Assembly (NCBI RefSeq): GCF_001653795.1
Contig: NZ_CP011514.1
Location: forward strand, 2,457,715-2,521,714
Length of the DNA stretch: 64,000 bases
Origin: Mitsuaria sp. 7
GTDB taxonomy: Bacteria; Pseudomonadota; Gammaproteobacteria; Burkholderiales; Burkholderiaceae_C
Reading direction: 5' to 3'
The notes under the pieces were generated by a model that worked only from the letters and a program-made list of their open reading frames with translations, had not been told where the DNA came from and ran no database searches. Positions 20,853 through 29,658 of the stretch are shown here, piece by piece; the first letter of the stretch is position 1, and each line of letters begins with the position of its first letter. A program made the position numbers and the translations under genes.

Positions 20853-21755
20853 TCACTTCCCCAACAGCGGCCACACGTACTTCACAGGCACCGCGTAGGT
20901 GATGCCGCTCGGCGCGCTCAGCGCCGATTCACGCGTGCCCTTGAGCACCACCATGTTGATGACGCCCACGACCTTGCCGGTGCGGACGTCCAGCAGCGGA
21001 CCGCCGCTGTTGCCCGGGTAGGCCGTCGCGTCGAGCTGCAGGAACTCCATCGCGCCTTCGCGCAATTGGCGCACCGCGCGCTCGGACAAGGTGTTCGACG
21101 TCGGCGCCGGCAGCGCCGCGCGCGTGATCGCGGCCACGGTGCCGCGGTGCGTCGCCATCGTCACGCCCAGCGCCGTGCCGATCGGATAACCCATCAGCGC
21201 GATCGCGGCGCCTTCGCGCACGACCTGCTGGTCGCCGTCAGCCTCGGCCAATGACAGCACGTCGACGAGCGCGCCCTTCTCATCGGCCAGTTCCAGGATC
21301 GCCAGATCGCGCGCCGTGTCGCGTCGCAGCAGCTTCACGGCCCGCAGCTGCGGCTGGCCGGATGCGTTGCCCGCTGCGGGCACCATGATCATGAGGTCCT
21401 TCTCGATCGGATTCGGGATCACGTGCGCGCAGGTGACGATGCGCCGGCCGTCGCCCACCGCGAAACCGGTGCCTCGGAAGCTGAAGCGCGGGTTGTCGGT
21501 CGCCGCGAAGGTCCCCACCGCTACCACCGCCTGCCGGCTGCGGTCGATCAGGTCGGGCAGCGTGTTGGACATCTCCTGCGCGCGCGCCGGCGCGGACGCG
21601 CTGAGCAGGCCGGCCAGACCCAAGGCGCCGCCGGCGGCCAGCGCCAGCAGATCGCGGCGACGCGTTCCGCCTGCGCGAGCGGCGATGGGCTCACTCGTCG
21701 CATCCCTCTTCGGATCGAACAGCGAATCGAACATCGGATCGGTACAACCAGTCAT
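20853..21755 (-). CDS. Tat-type secreted trypsin-like serine protease in the prs operon
   Basis: 300-residue protein with a twin-arginine-like leader (TRRRDLLALAAGG, then a hydrophobic stretch ending ASAPARA) and a trypsin/HtrA-like domain without PDZ. The triad is His111 (TCAHVI), Asp150 (ARDLAIL) and Ser250 (YPGNSGGPL). Its start codon overlaps the stop of the acyltransferase gene as ATGA (21752-21755), so it is translationally coupled and belongs to the exosortase-associated operon. A role in processing exported or surface proteins is inference from context. The first 30 residues before the twin arginines are unusually long for a Tat leader. Confidence 0.87.
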   Translation of the reverse strand: MTGCTDPMFDSLFDPKRDATSEPIAARAGGTRRRDLLALAAGGALGLAGLLSASAPARAQEMSNTLPDLIDRSRQAVVAVGTFAATDNPRFSFRGTGFAVGDGRRIVTCAHVIPNPIEKDLMIMVPAAGNASGQPQLRAVKLLRRDTARDLAILELADEKGALVDVLSLAEADGDQQVVREGAAIALMGYPIGTALGVTMATHRGTVAAITRAALPAPTSNTLSERAVRQLREGAMEFLQLDATAYPGNSGGPLLDVRTGKVVGVINMVVLKGTRESALSAPSGITYAVPVKYVWPLLGK

Positions 21756-23056
21756 GCGGCCAGGTCCTTCGTCGTGGTGCCCATCTCCAGCGTGGAGACG
21801 AAGCTGCGCCAGTGGCGGTCGGGTTCGTCGATGCGGAAGCCGTAGAAAGTCCCCTGCTCGGTGTCCTTGCGCCGCACCGCGCGCGCGGTGACGTGCGCAG
21901 TCTCGTTGTGACCGAGCTCGATATCCACCGTGCCGTCCTGGTTCAGCGGGAGGTCGTGATCGCACTCGGCCTGGAAGCCGTGCGCCGACACCTCGATCAC
22001 GTCCAGGTCGAAATGGCCCAGCTGGCTGTCGTTGGCCGCGCGGATGTCGAGGTGGCCTGGGCAGCGGATCGAGTAGCGCGGGTATTGCCGCAACGAACGC
22101 CCCAGGTCCTGCCCCCCGCCGCTGAGCATCGGCAGCACGTCGCGGAACTGCGCGTCGTCCCGGTACACCGACCACAGCAGCGCCTTCTTGCGGTCGTCCA
22201 TCGTCGAGAAGACCGGCACGACGCGGTTGAAGAAGTGGTCCAGCAGGGCCGGTGTCATGACCGGGTCGTTGGTCGTGTGGAAGCGGCGCTCCGGCAGCCG
22301 GATGTTGGGCAGCCGGTGACGGAAGAAGTAGTGGTGCAGGTTCTTCTCCGGCCGGCGGCCGCGGTAGCGGCGCTCGAACAGCGCATCGGCCTCGTGCAGG
22401 TCCAGCGTCGCCCCCACGGCCGGCGCGCCGTTGGCGAAGTCGTACTCCGCCACCGTCTGCTCCCGCAGTCGCGTGAAGGACAGCAGCGCCTCGTACAGCT
22501 CGATCTTGTCGGGGTTCACGGCGATCACCAGGTGCCGGGTGTCGAAGTACTCGGTGCAGTACTGGTGCATGAACTTCATCAGCGGGAACAGGATCGCGCC
22601 GCCGGTCTTGCGGAAGGCCGGCGCGACCGCCAGCGCCGAGATCTCCGCGACCTTGCCGCCCTTGGCGCGCACGCCCTCGAGGTCGAAGACCGACTGCAGC
22701 GGGAAGCCGAAGACGCCTTCGCGCACCATCGAGATCGTGCCCACCACTACGCCGTCGTACTTGGCGCACAGCGTCGTGGTCGTCGGCAGCGCGTGATAGA
22801 TCGTCACGCGCATGCCGCTGGGGTCGGGCTTCATGAAGCCGCTGCCGACGTAGGCGTCGTGCAGGATGCGGAAGCAGGCGTCCAGCTCCTCCTGCGTCTC
22901 CGCGACCTTCAGCTCCAGGCGCTCGGACGGCGCGGGATCGCAGTCCACCATGCGGCGGTAGACCGCGAAGCGCATCGGCTTCGGCAGCGAGGAGAACAGG
23001 CGCCGCAGCCCCTGATGGAGCCGCTTGCGCAGGCTGGATCGTCGAATCTGGCTCAT
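21752..23056 (-). CDS. PEP-CTERM/exosortase-associated acyltransferase (FeeM-like) fused to PilZ
   Basis: 434 residues in two domains. Residues ~45-260 resemble the FeeM/LuxI-related N-acyltransferase family that travels with exosortase systems (LDACFRILHDAYVGSGFM, then VAEISALAVAPAFRK, FDTRHLVIAVNPDKIELYE). Residues ~322-425 form a C-terminal PilZ domain: RYSIR (327-331) as the RxxxR arginine motif, EVSAHG (355-360) in place of (D/N)xSxxG, and YGFRIDEPDRHWRSFV. The expected activity is acyl transfer from acyl-ACP or acyl-CoA to an amine, possibly gated by cyclic-di-GMP. It sits between prsT and the protease. Enzyme product and ligand binding are inference. Confidence 0.85.
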   Translation of the reverse strand: MSQIRRSSLRKRLHQGLRRLFSSLPKPMRFAVYRRMVDCDPAPSERLELKVAETQEELDACFRILHDAYVGSGFMKPDPSGMRVTIYHALPTTTTLCAKYDGVVVGTISMVREGVFGFPLQSVFDLEGVRAKGGKVAEISALAVAPAFRKTGGAILFPLMKFMHQYCTEYFDTRHLVIAVNPDKIELYEALLSFTRLREQTVAEYDFANGAPAVGATLDLHEADALFERRYRGRRPEKNLHHYFFRHRLPNIRLPERRFHTTNDPVMTPALLDHFFNRVVPVFSTMDDRKKALLWSVYRDDAQFRDVLPMLSGGGQDLGRSLRQYPRYSIRCPGHLDIRAANDSQLGHFDLDVIEVSAHGFQAECDHDLPLNQDGTVDIELGHNETAHVTARAVRRKDTEQGTFYGFRIDEPDRHWRSFVSTLEMGTTTKDLAA

Positions 23057-23131
23057 GACCGTCCCCTCCCCGGGCGCGGTGTTGCCGCCGTCACACGATC
23101 CGCGCGGCGATCGACCTCAGGGTCGGGCGCC

Positions 23132-26017
23132 TCAACGGATCGCGGCCTGCAGCTTGCGCACCTCGGCTTGTTGCTCGAAATTCGGTCCCAGGTCCGCCAG
23201 GCGCTTGAGTTCCGCCTCGGCCTCGCCCTTGTTGCCGCCGGCCACGTACAGCTGCGCCAGGCGCAGCCGGTACGCCGCCGTGGTCGGCGCCTGCTTCACG
23301 ACATCCTTCTGCACCTCGATGGCCTTGGCGTTCTGCCCCTTGGCGGCGAGCGCCTCGGCCAGCGTGTCCATGTACGGCGGCACATTGGGACGCAGCTTGT
23401 TCGCTTGCTGGGCAAATTTCAAGCCCTCGTCCGCCTTGCCGGCCCGCAGCCGCAGCCAGGCGACGTTGTTGGCCGCCGCGGCATTCTCCGGATTGGCCGT
23501 CAGCACCGCCTGGTAACGCTGCTCGGCCTCAGGATAACGGCCGGCGTTCAGGGCCACGTCGCCGAGGTGATACATGAACAGCTCGTCCGACTTGAACTTC
23601 GCCAGGTAACCGGCGGCCCAGCGATCCGCCTCATCCTTCTTGCCGGATTCCACCAGCGCGCTGTGCAGCGCGATCGCGAGCTCGGTGTTGGGCACCGTCG
23701 CGCCGGCCTCCACGGCCAACTGGTCCGCCTTGCGGTAGGCCGCGATCGCGGCCGGCAGGTCCTTGCGCGTGCGGGCGACGTCGCCCTCGAGCTTCCAGCC
23801 CAGGCCGAATTTCGGCTGCGCCGTCTGCAGGGCCTTGGCCGTCGTCGTTGCCAGGTCCAGCAGGCCCAGCTGCAGGCTCTTGTCGACCACCTTGCGGGCC
23901 AGTTCCCCGTCGCCGGGCGCGATGGCTTGCGCACGCTTGAGCGCCGCGGTCGCCGCGGCCTTGTCGCCCGCCTGGGCATGGAGATCGGCCAGCCGCAGCG
24001 GGCCCAGCGGCGAGCGCGGCTGCAGCGTCGCGACCTTGTTGAAGCTGCTGATCGCCTGCTGCCGGTCGCCCGTGGCGGCCTGCACCTGCCCCAGCAGGTC
24101 GACGAGCGACGGATTGTCCGGGCTCGCCGTCACGCCTTCCTGGGCCAGCGACAGCGCCGTCTTGAAGTCCTTCTTCTCCATCAGCAGGCCGACCGCCGCC
24201 TGACGCGGCGCCGCCTCTTCAGGATGCTGCTTGGCGAGCTCGACCAGGCGCTTGACCGCCGCGTCCTTGTCGATCAGCTGGTGGGTCAGCTTCAGGCCCA
24301 GGATGGCCATCTCGGCGCGCAGGTTCTTCGGGTCGGCCTTGAGCACCACCTCGTAGCGCTTGACGGCCTGTTCGGCCTTGCGATCCTGCAGGTCCTGCGC
24401 CGCGAGGCTGTTGGCGGCGGTCATCGATGCCGGGTCGCGCTTGACCGCTTCCTCGAAGCCGGCCCGCGCCCCCGCGCGGTCGCCGCGCAGCAATGCCAGG
24501 CGGCCGCGCAGCTCGGACGGCGTCGCCGACTGGGGATCCTTCTTCTCCAGGGCCGCGATCGCCTGCGACGCGCCCTCGCTGTCCTTCTTGCGCGCCAGGA
24601 CGCTGATCAGCGCGATGTCGGCCAGCGTGCCCTTGTCCTCGGCCGCCAGTTTCCGCAGCGCCGTCAGTCCGGCGGCTTCCTGGCCCTTCTGGATCTGGTT
24701 GAGCGCCAGCCCGACACGGCTGCGCACGTCGTTGGGATTGGCCTCGGCGGCGCGCGCCAGGAAGCGTTCCGCTTCCGCGCCCTGCCCTTGCTTGAGGCGG
24801 ATCTCCGCGGCCAGCGCGAGCGCCTCCGAGGCGGTGGCCTTCGCGTCGAGCGCGGGTTGCAGCGTCGTCATCGCCTGCTCGGCGTCGCCGCCGCGCAGCT
24901 GCAGCTGGGCCAGCGCGACCCGCGCCGACTGGGCCTCGGGCGTCGTCTGGATGATCTTGCTGTATTGCGCCTCGGCCTGGCGCAGGTCGCCGTTGGCCTG
25001 CGCCACGCGGCCGGCCAGGAAGAGCGCGCGCTCGTTGGTCGGCGCCGCCTTCAGCAAGGCCTGCGTGAGGTCGGTCGCCTCCTTGACCTGGCCCGAGTCC
25101 ATCGCGAAGACCGCGCCGTAGTAGTAGGTCTGCGGATGCTGCGGCGCCGCCGCCTTCATCGCGGCGACGGCGTCCTTGGCACCGGCCTTGTCGCCGGTGC
25201 GCATCAGCTGGTTGATCAGGCCGGCATGCGCGCCGACCAGCTTCTTGTCGATCTCCAGCGCCTTGCGGAAGCTCGCGACCGATTCCGCCGACGGGGCTTC
25301 CGCCAGCACCTGCAGCTCGCCCTTGAGCTGCCAGGCCTCGGCGGACTTCGGCGACTTCTCGAGGATGCGGTCGACCTCGGCGCGGGCCTCGGGCAGCTTG
25401 CCCTCGCTGGTCAGCAGGCGCACGTTGACCAGCCGCACCGCGGCGCTGTCGGGGGCCGCGCGCAGCGCCGCATCGGCGGCCCGGCGCGCATCGGCCATCT
25501 TCTGCTTGGCGACATAGGCGCCGACCAGCGTCATCTGCAGGTCGGCCTCGTCGGCGGCGTTCTGCAGATGGGCGTTGCCGTAGCGGCCGAGCAACTCGTC
25601 GACCTTGCCCTGCATCAGCAGCAGGCGCACCTGCAGCGCGACCAGCGCGTCACCGCTGAAGCCCTGCGTCTTGGCCTTGTCGGCCTCGATCGCCGCGCCG
25701 GCGACATCGCCGCTGTCCAGCAGCGCCTTGGCGAGCAGGAAACGCGCCTCGGCCAGCGTCTCGTCCTTCTGCAGCGCGTTCTTGAGCTGGATGATCGCCG
25801 CCTTGTTGTCCCGCTTCTCCAGATGGCCCTTGGCGGACTTCACCAGGTCCTGCGCGGACTCGCCGAAGCAGCCCGCCAGCAGCAGCGCCGAGCCCAGCGC
25901 CAGCGCGGTGGCGCCGCGCTGCAATGCGCGACGGCCCTGACGGCCATGACAGGGTTGGCCGGCGTCCTCCACGCCGAGCGGTCCGGACATCTTGGTGTTC
26001 TCAGGCTTGCGGGACAT
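23132..26017 (-). CDS. prsT: PEP-CTERM system TPR-repeat lipoprotein PrsT
   Basis: 961 residues. A signal peptide ends in a lipobox (LLLAGC) with lipidated Cys50, so it is probably anchored to the outer membrane on the periplasmic side. The rest is a long array of tetratricopeptide repeats (for example AEARFLLAKALLDSGDVAGA, and PENAAAANNVAWLRLRAGK near the end). Length and position behind prsK-prsR match the PrsT family of XrtA/PEP-CTERM loci, where it is thought to help assemble or export the polysaccharide or PEP-CTERM proteins. The N-terminal ~30 residues before the signal are longer than usual. Confidence 0.92.
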   Translation of the reverse strand: MSRKPENTKMSGPLGVEDAGQPCHGRQGRRALQRGATALALGSALLLAGCFGESAQDLVKSAKGHLEKRDNKAAIIQLKNALQKDETLAEARFLLAKALLDSGDVAGAAIEADKAKTQGFSGDALVALQVRLLLMQGKVDELLGRYGNAHLQNAADEADLQMTLVGAYVAKQKMADARRAADAALRAAPDSAAVRLVNVRLLTSEGKLPEARAEVDRILEKSPKSAEAWQLKGELQVLAEAPSAESVASFRKALEIDKKLVGAHAGLINQLMRTGDKAGAKDAVAAMKAAAPQHPQTYYYGAVFAMDSGQVKEATDLTQALLKAAPTNERALFLAGRVAQANGDLRQAEAQYSKIIQTTPEAQSARVALAQLQLRGGDAEQAMTTLQPALDAKATASEALALAAEIRLKQGQGAEAERFLARAAEANPNDVRSRVGLALNQIQKGQEAAGLTALRKLAAEDKGTLADIALISVLARKKDSEGASQAIAALEKKDPQSATPSELRGRLALLRGDRAGARAGFEEAVKRDPASMTAANSLAAQDLQDRKAEQAVKRYEVVLKADPKNLRAEMAILGLKLTHQLIDKDAAVKRLVELAKQHPEEAAPRQAAVGLLMEKKDFKTALSLAQEGVTASPDNPSLVDLLGQVQAATGDRQQAISSFNKVATLQPRSPLGPLRLADLHAQAGDKAAATAALKRAQAIAPGDGELARKVVDKSLQLGLLDLATTTAKALQTAQPKFGLGWKLEGDVARTRKDLPAAIAAYRKADQLAVEAGATVPNTELAIALHSALVESGKKDEADRWAAGYLAKFKSDELFMYHLGDVALNAGRYPEAEQRYQAVLTANPENAAAANNVAWLRLRAGKADEGLKFAQQANKLRPNVPPYMDTLAEALAAKGQNAKAIEVQKDVVKQAPTTAAYRLRLAQLYVAGGNKGEAEAELKRLADLGPNFEQQAEVRKLQAAIR

Positions 26018-26060
26018 GCGTCGTCTCTTTCGCTGTCGGATGGTCTGTGGGTGTTGAGGT

Positions 26061-27428
26061 TCAGGCCTTGACGCCGAGGCGGGCCATCAGATCGTACAAA
26101 GTCGGCCGGCTGACCCCCAGCAGGTCGGCGGCCTTGGCGATGTTGCCGTCGGTGCGCGACAGCGCGGCCACGACCGCCTGGCGCTCGGCGCGCTCGCGCA
26201 CCGTGCGCAGGTCGAGGTCGGTGGCGTCCACCGGCGTTTCGCCGCCGGCCGGGACCGGCAGGTTGAGGTCGTCGGCCGTGATGCGGTCGCCGTCGGCCAT
26301 GATCGACGCGCGCTTCATGACGTTCTGCAGTTCGCGCACGTTGCCGGGCCAGCGGTGGGCCTCGACGGCGCGGATCGCGTCGTCGGCCAGGCGCAGGATC
26401 GGGCGGCGCTGCTCCGACGAGAAGCGCCGCAGGAAGGCATGGCTCAGCAGCACCGCATCGCCGGCGCGGTCGCGCAGCGGCGGGATGTCGACCACGATCT
26501 CCGCCAGGCGGTAGAACAGGTCTTCGCGGAACAGGTTCTGTTCGATCTTGGACTTCAGGTCCTGGTGGGTCGCGCCGACGATGCGCACGTCGACTGGGAT
26601 CTCCTGGCGACCGCCCAGACGTTCGATGCTGCGTTCCTGCAGGAAGCGCAGCAGCTTGGCCTGCAGCGGCATGGGCAGGTCGCCGATCTCGTCGAGCATC
26701 AGCGTGCCGCCGTTCGCGGTCTCGATCTTGCCGACCGTCGTCTTGGTCGCGCCGGTGAAGGCGCCGCGCTCGTAGCCGAACAGCTCGCTCTCGAGCAGCG
26801 CCTCGGGGATGGCCGCGCAGTTGATCGCGACGAAACGGCCCTTGCGCTTGGACGCGTCATGCAGCGACTGCGCCAGCACTTCCTTGCCGGTGCCGCTCTC
26901 GCCGAGCAGCAGCACCGTGGCATCGCTGCCGGAGACGCGCTCGACGGTGCGGCAGATGCGCTGCATCTGCGCGTCGCGCGTGATCAGCTTGCCGGTGGGC
27001 TCGCCGTCCTGCTGGGTGAGCAGCCGCTGGTTCTCCTGCTGCAGCTCGTGCAGGCGCATCGCGCGCTCCACGGTCAGCACCAGCACGTCCGGATCGACCG
27101 GCTTGGCCAGGAAGTCGTACGCGCCCATGCGGATCGCGCGCAGCGCGTTGGCCTGGTCGTTCTGGCCGGTCAGCACGATGACCTTGGTGCCGGGTTCGAG
27201 CTCGATCAGTTTCTCGAGGAGCTTGAAGCCCTCGGAGGTCGAGTCCTGGTCGGGCGGAAGGCCCAGATCCATCGTGACGACGGGCGGCTTGTGCCGACGG
27301 AACTGCAGCACCGCGCTGGCGACGTCGTCGGCGGTGACGGATTCGAAGCGGTCCATCGACCACTTGAGCTGCTTCTGCAACGCGAGGTCGTCCTCGACGA
27401 TCAACAGTGTGGGCGGTTGAGCGCTCAT
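26061..27428 (-). CDS. prsR: PEP-CTERM-box response regulator PrsR (NtrC family)
   Basis: 455 residues: receiver with phospho-Asp54 ([10 protein letters not shown]), sigma-54 AAA+ ATPase domain with Walker A (GESGTGKE), the GAFTGA loop that contacts sigma-54, Walker B ([11 protein letters not shown]), and a Fis-type helix-turn-helix at the C-terminus ([20 protein letters not shown]). PrsR with its kinase PrsK activates sigma-54 promoters of PEP-CTERM genes in related bacteria. Its start overlaps the prsK stop as ATGA (27425-27428), so kinase and regulator are coupled. Confidence 0.95.
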   Translation of the reverse strand: MSAQPPTLLIVEDDLALQKQLKWSMDRFESVTADDVASAVLQFRRHKPPVVTMDLGLPPDQDSTSEGFKLLEKLIELEPGTKVIVLTGQNDQANALRAIRMGAYDFLAKPVDPDVLVLTVERAMRLHELQQENQRLLTQQDGEPTGKLITRDAQMQRICRTVERVSGSDATVLLLGESGTGKEVLAQSLHDASKRKGRFVAINCAAIPEALLESELFGYERGAFTGATKTTVGKIETANGGTLMLDEIGDLPMPLQAKLLRFLQERSIERLGGRQEIPVDVRIVGATHQDLKSKIEQNLFREDLFYRLAEIVVDIPPLRDRAGDAVLLSHAFLRRFSSEQRRPILRLADDAIRAVEAHRWPGNVRELQNVMKRASIMADGDRITADDLNLPVPAGGETPVDATDLDLRTVRERAERQAVVAALSRTDGNIAKAADLLGVSRPTLYDLMARLGVKA

Positions 27429-29563
27429 CGCGCCTCCACCAGACCGGCGTCGCTGCCCGACTGGGCAAAGAACAGCGGCAGCAGGATGGTGACCTTGGTG
27501 CCCTTTCCAGGCGCGCTTTCCACGATGATCTTTCCTCCGAGTTCCTGCAGGTACTGGTAGCTCTCGTAGGCGCCGATGCCCATGCCCGCCGCCTTCGTCG
27601 TCTGGAACGGCTTGAACAGCCGTTGATCGATGAACTCCTGCGACATGCCGCAGCCAGTATCTTCCACTTCCACCTGCGCGTGGCTGCCCACGCGCTGCAA
27701 TCGCAGCGTCACGCGGCCGTCGATCGGCGTCGCGTCCAGCGCGTTCTGCACGACGTGCCCGAGCACGCGCTCGATGCGTTCCTCATGACCGCGCGCGCTG
27801 ACCTCGTCGCGCAGCTCCAGCTCCAGCGCGCGGCCCTTGCTCACGGCCGCCGCGGCCAGCCGCCGCGCGATCGCCGTCAGCGCCACGCCGCCGGCGCTGC
27901 CGTGATGCGGCTTGTCGCCCTCGCGCAATTGCAGCATCAGCTGACGCATCTTCTCCAGCGAGTTTTCCACCGTGTCCAGCATGTCCTGCTGGAACTCCGG
28001 GTTGTCTCGCAGCCGCTTGGCGTTCTTCATCATCAGCGACAGCTGCGTGACGATGTTCTTGAGGTCATGCACGACGAAAGCCGACATGCGGTTGAAGGCC
28101 TCGAACTTGCGCGCCTCCAGCAGCGCTTCAGCGGCCTGCATCTGCGCGAGGTAGCTGGCCGCCTGCTGGGCGGCGGTGCGCAGCAGGTCGCGCACTTCCC
28201 AGTTCAGCTCCAGGCGCGTGCGCGGCTGCCCCAGGATCACCCAGCCGGTCAGCGCACCCGCGTTGATCAACGGGATCAGCAGCCAATGACGCGCATCGCC
28301 GGCGATCGCATCGGGCAGCGGCGCATGTTCATAGGCGGCCGGATCGCGGCGCCATTCGTCGAGGTCCACGATCCACGCGCGCTCCTGCAACAGCCGCAGC
28401 AGCGGTTCGTCGGCGGTGAGCGGCTGGCGGTCGTCGTTGAGGTTCCAGCGCGCGGCCTGCTGGTACTCCGCGGATGCGGCCGTCGCGGGTGTCCGGCGCA
28501 GCCACAGCGCGCCGGCAGGGCTCTCCACCAGATGGGCCAGCCCGCGGATCACCGATTCGCCCAGCTCCGCCGGCGACGCGCTGGCCGACAGCATCGCGGT
28601 GAAGCGCAGCCATTCCTGCCGGTAGTCGTAGCGGTAGCTGAAGAAATGCTTGCTGATGTAGACCCGCAGCTTGGCGCGCAGCGAGCCCGACAGTCCCATC
28701 GTCAGCAGCGCCAGCACGCCCACCACGAGCAGCACCTGCTGCAGCGCCCGGCCCCATTCGCCGCCGGTGTAGCGCACGTAGTAGCCGATGCCGGACACGC
28801 CGAGCAGGTACACGCCGACGATCAGCAGCGTCGCCGAGTGGAAGGCCGCGGTGCGCGAGACATGGAGCTTGTCCAGCCACTTCTTGTGCCGGCGGCTGGC
28901 CAGCCACAGCAAGGGCACGGCCAGGCTGTGCACGGCGGCGCGCACGCTGAGGGCGTCGCCGTCGAACTGCGCGAAGAGCGAAGCCTGCGAGAACACGAAC
29001 ACGTCGAACGCGAAGACCGCGCCCAGGCCGAGGCTGACCGGCTTGGCGTTCCAGCGCGCGTCGCTGTCGATGTTGCGCAGCATCTGCTCGATCAGCACCA
29101 GCCCGAACACGCCCAGGCCCAGCCAGGCCATGGTCATCGGACGCTGCATCGCGGCCAGCGGCGCGTCGCCCCAGTAGCGCCACAGCGGCAGCGCGACGGC
29201 AGCCACCACGCCGGCCCACGCCAGCCATTGCAGCGGCCGCGCGACGCCGGCGCTGCGCGCGCGACCGTCGTCGTCGCGCGACTCGATCAGCGCCAGGATG
29301 AAGGAGAACCACGCGCCGTAGCGCAGCGCGTCGCAGATGGGAAGGAGGAGGAGCGCGGGCCACTCGTGGCCGCCGACCCAGCCCTGTTCGACCGCGGCGT
29401 CAAGGCCGGCCCACAGGGCCGTCAGCAGCAGCGCGGCCTGCAGCCGCAGCGCGCGGCGACGGTGCTGGCCGAACTGGGGCAACACCACGACCGCCAGGGC
29501 CAGATGCGCAAATACCGCGACGATCCCCGACGCGGCGCCGAGGCTCAGGGTGTTGGCCCACAT
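27425..29563 (-). CDS. prsK: XrtA/PEP-CTERM system histidine kinase PrsK
   Basis: 712-residue kinase. The N-terminal ~300 residues contain several membrane helices (starting ASGIVAVFAHLALAVVVLP). A GAF-like domain follows around 320-480. The transmitter has the phosphoacceptor candidate His499 in FVVHDLKNIVTQL and an HATPase domain (NALDATP, then DTGCGMS and GMGIGAYES). The unusual HDLKN H-box and the multi-helix sensor are typical of PrsK. It lies between the sugar transferase and prsR on the same strand. Confidence 0.94.
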   Translation of the reverse strand: MWANTLSLGAASGIVAVFAHLALAVVVLPQFGQHRRRALRLQAALLLTALWAGLDAAVEQGWVGGHEWPALLLLPICDALRYGAWFSFILALIESRDDDGRARSAGVARPLQWLAWAGVVAAVALPLWRYWGDAPLAAMQRPMTMAWLGLGVFGLVLIEQMLRNIDSDARWNAKPVSLGLGAVFAFDVFVFSQASLFAQFDGDALSVRAAVHSLAVPLLWLASRRHKKWLDKLHVSRTAAFHSATLLIVGVYLLGVSGIGYYVRYTGGEWGRALQQVLLVVGVLALLTMGLSGSLRAKLRVYISKHFFSYRYDYRQEWLRFTAMLSASASPAELGESVIRGLAHLVESPAGALWLRRTPATAASAEYQQAARWNLNDDRQPLTADEPLLRLLQERAWIVDLDEWRRDPAAYEHAPLPDAIAGDARHWLLIPLINAGALTGWVILGQPRTRLELNWEVRDLLRTAAQQAASYLAQMQAAEALLEARKFEAFNRMSAFVVHDLKNIVTQLSLMMKNAKRLRDNPEFQQDMLDTVENSLEKMRQLMLQLREGDKPHHGSAGGVALTAIARRLAAAAVSKGRALELELRDEVSARGHEERIERVLGHVVQNALDATPIDGRVTLRLQRVGSHAQVEVEDTGCGMSQEFIDQRLFKPFQTTKAAGMGIGAYESYQYLQELGGKIIVESAPGKGTKVTILLPLFFAQSGSDAGLVEAR

Positions 29564-29658
29564 GGATCAATGTCCCGGCGCGTGCGCCGCGATCAGGAAC
29601 GGGCGCGGGAACGAGCGCGAGCACAGGTCGCCGGGAGCGGAACGCTCCGACGTCGCGC

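Noticed and set aside
21812..26071. Very long plus-strand frame opposite prsT and the acyltransferase gene
   Set aside because: Composition is His/Arg/Gln-rich and without domains; the minus-strand frames are clear families.
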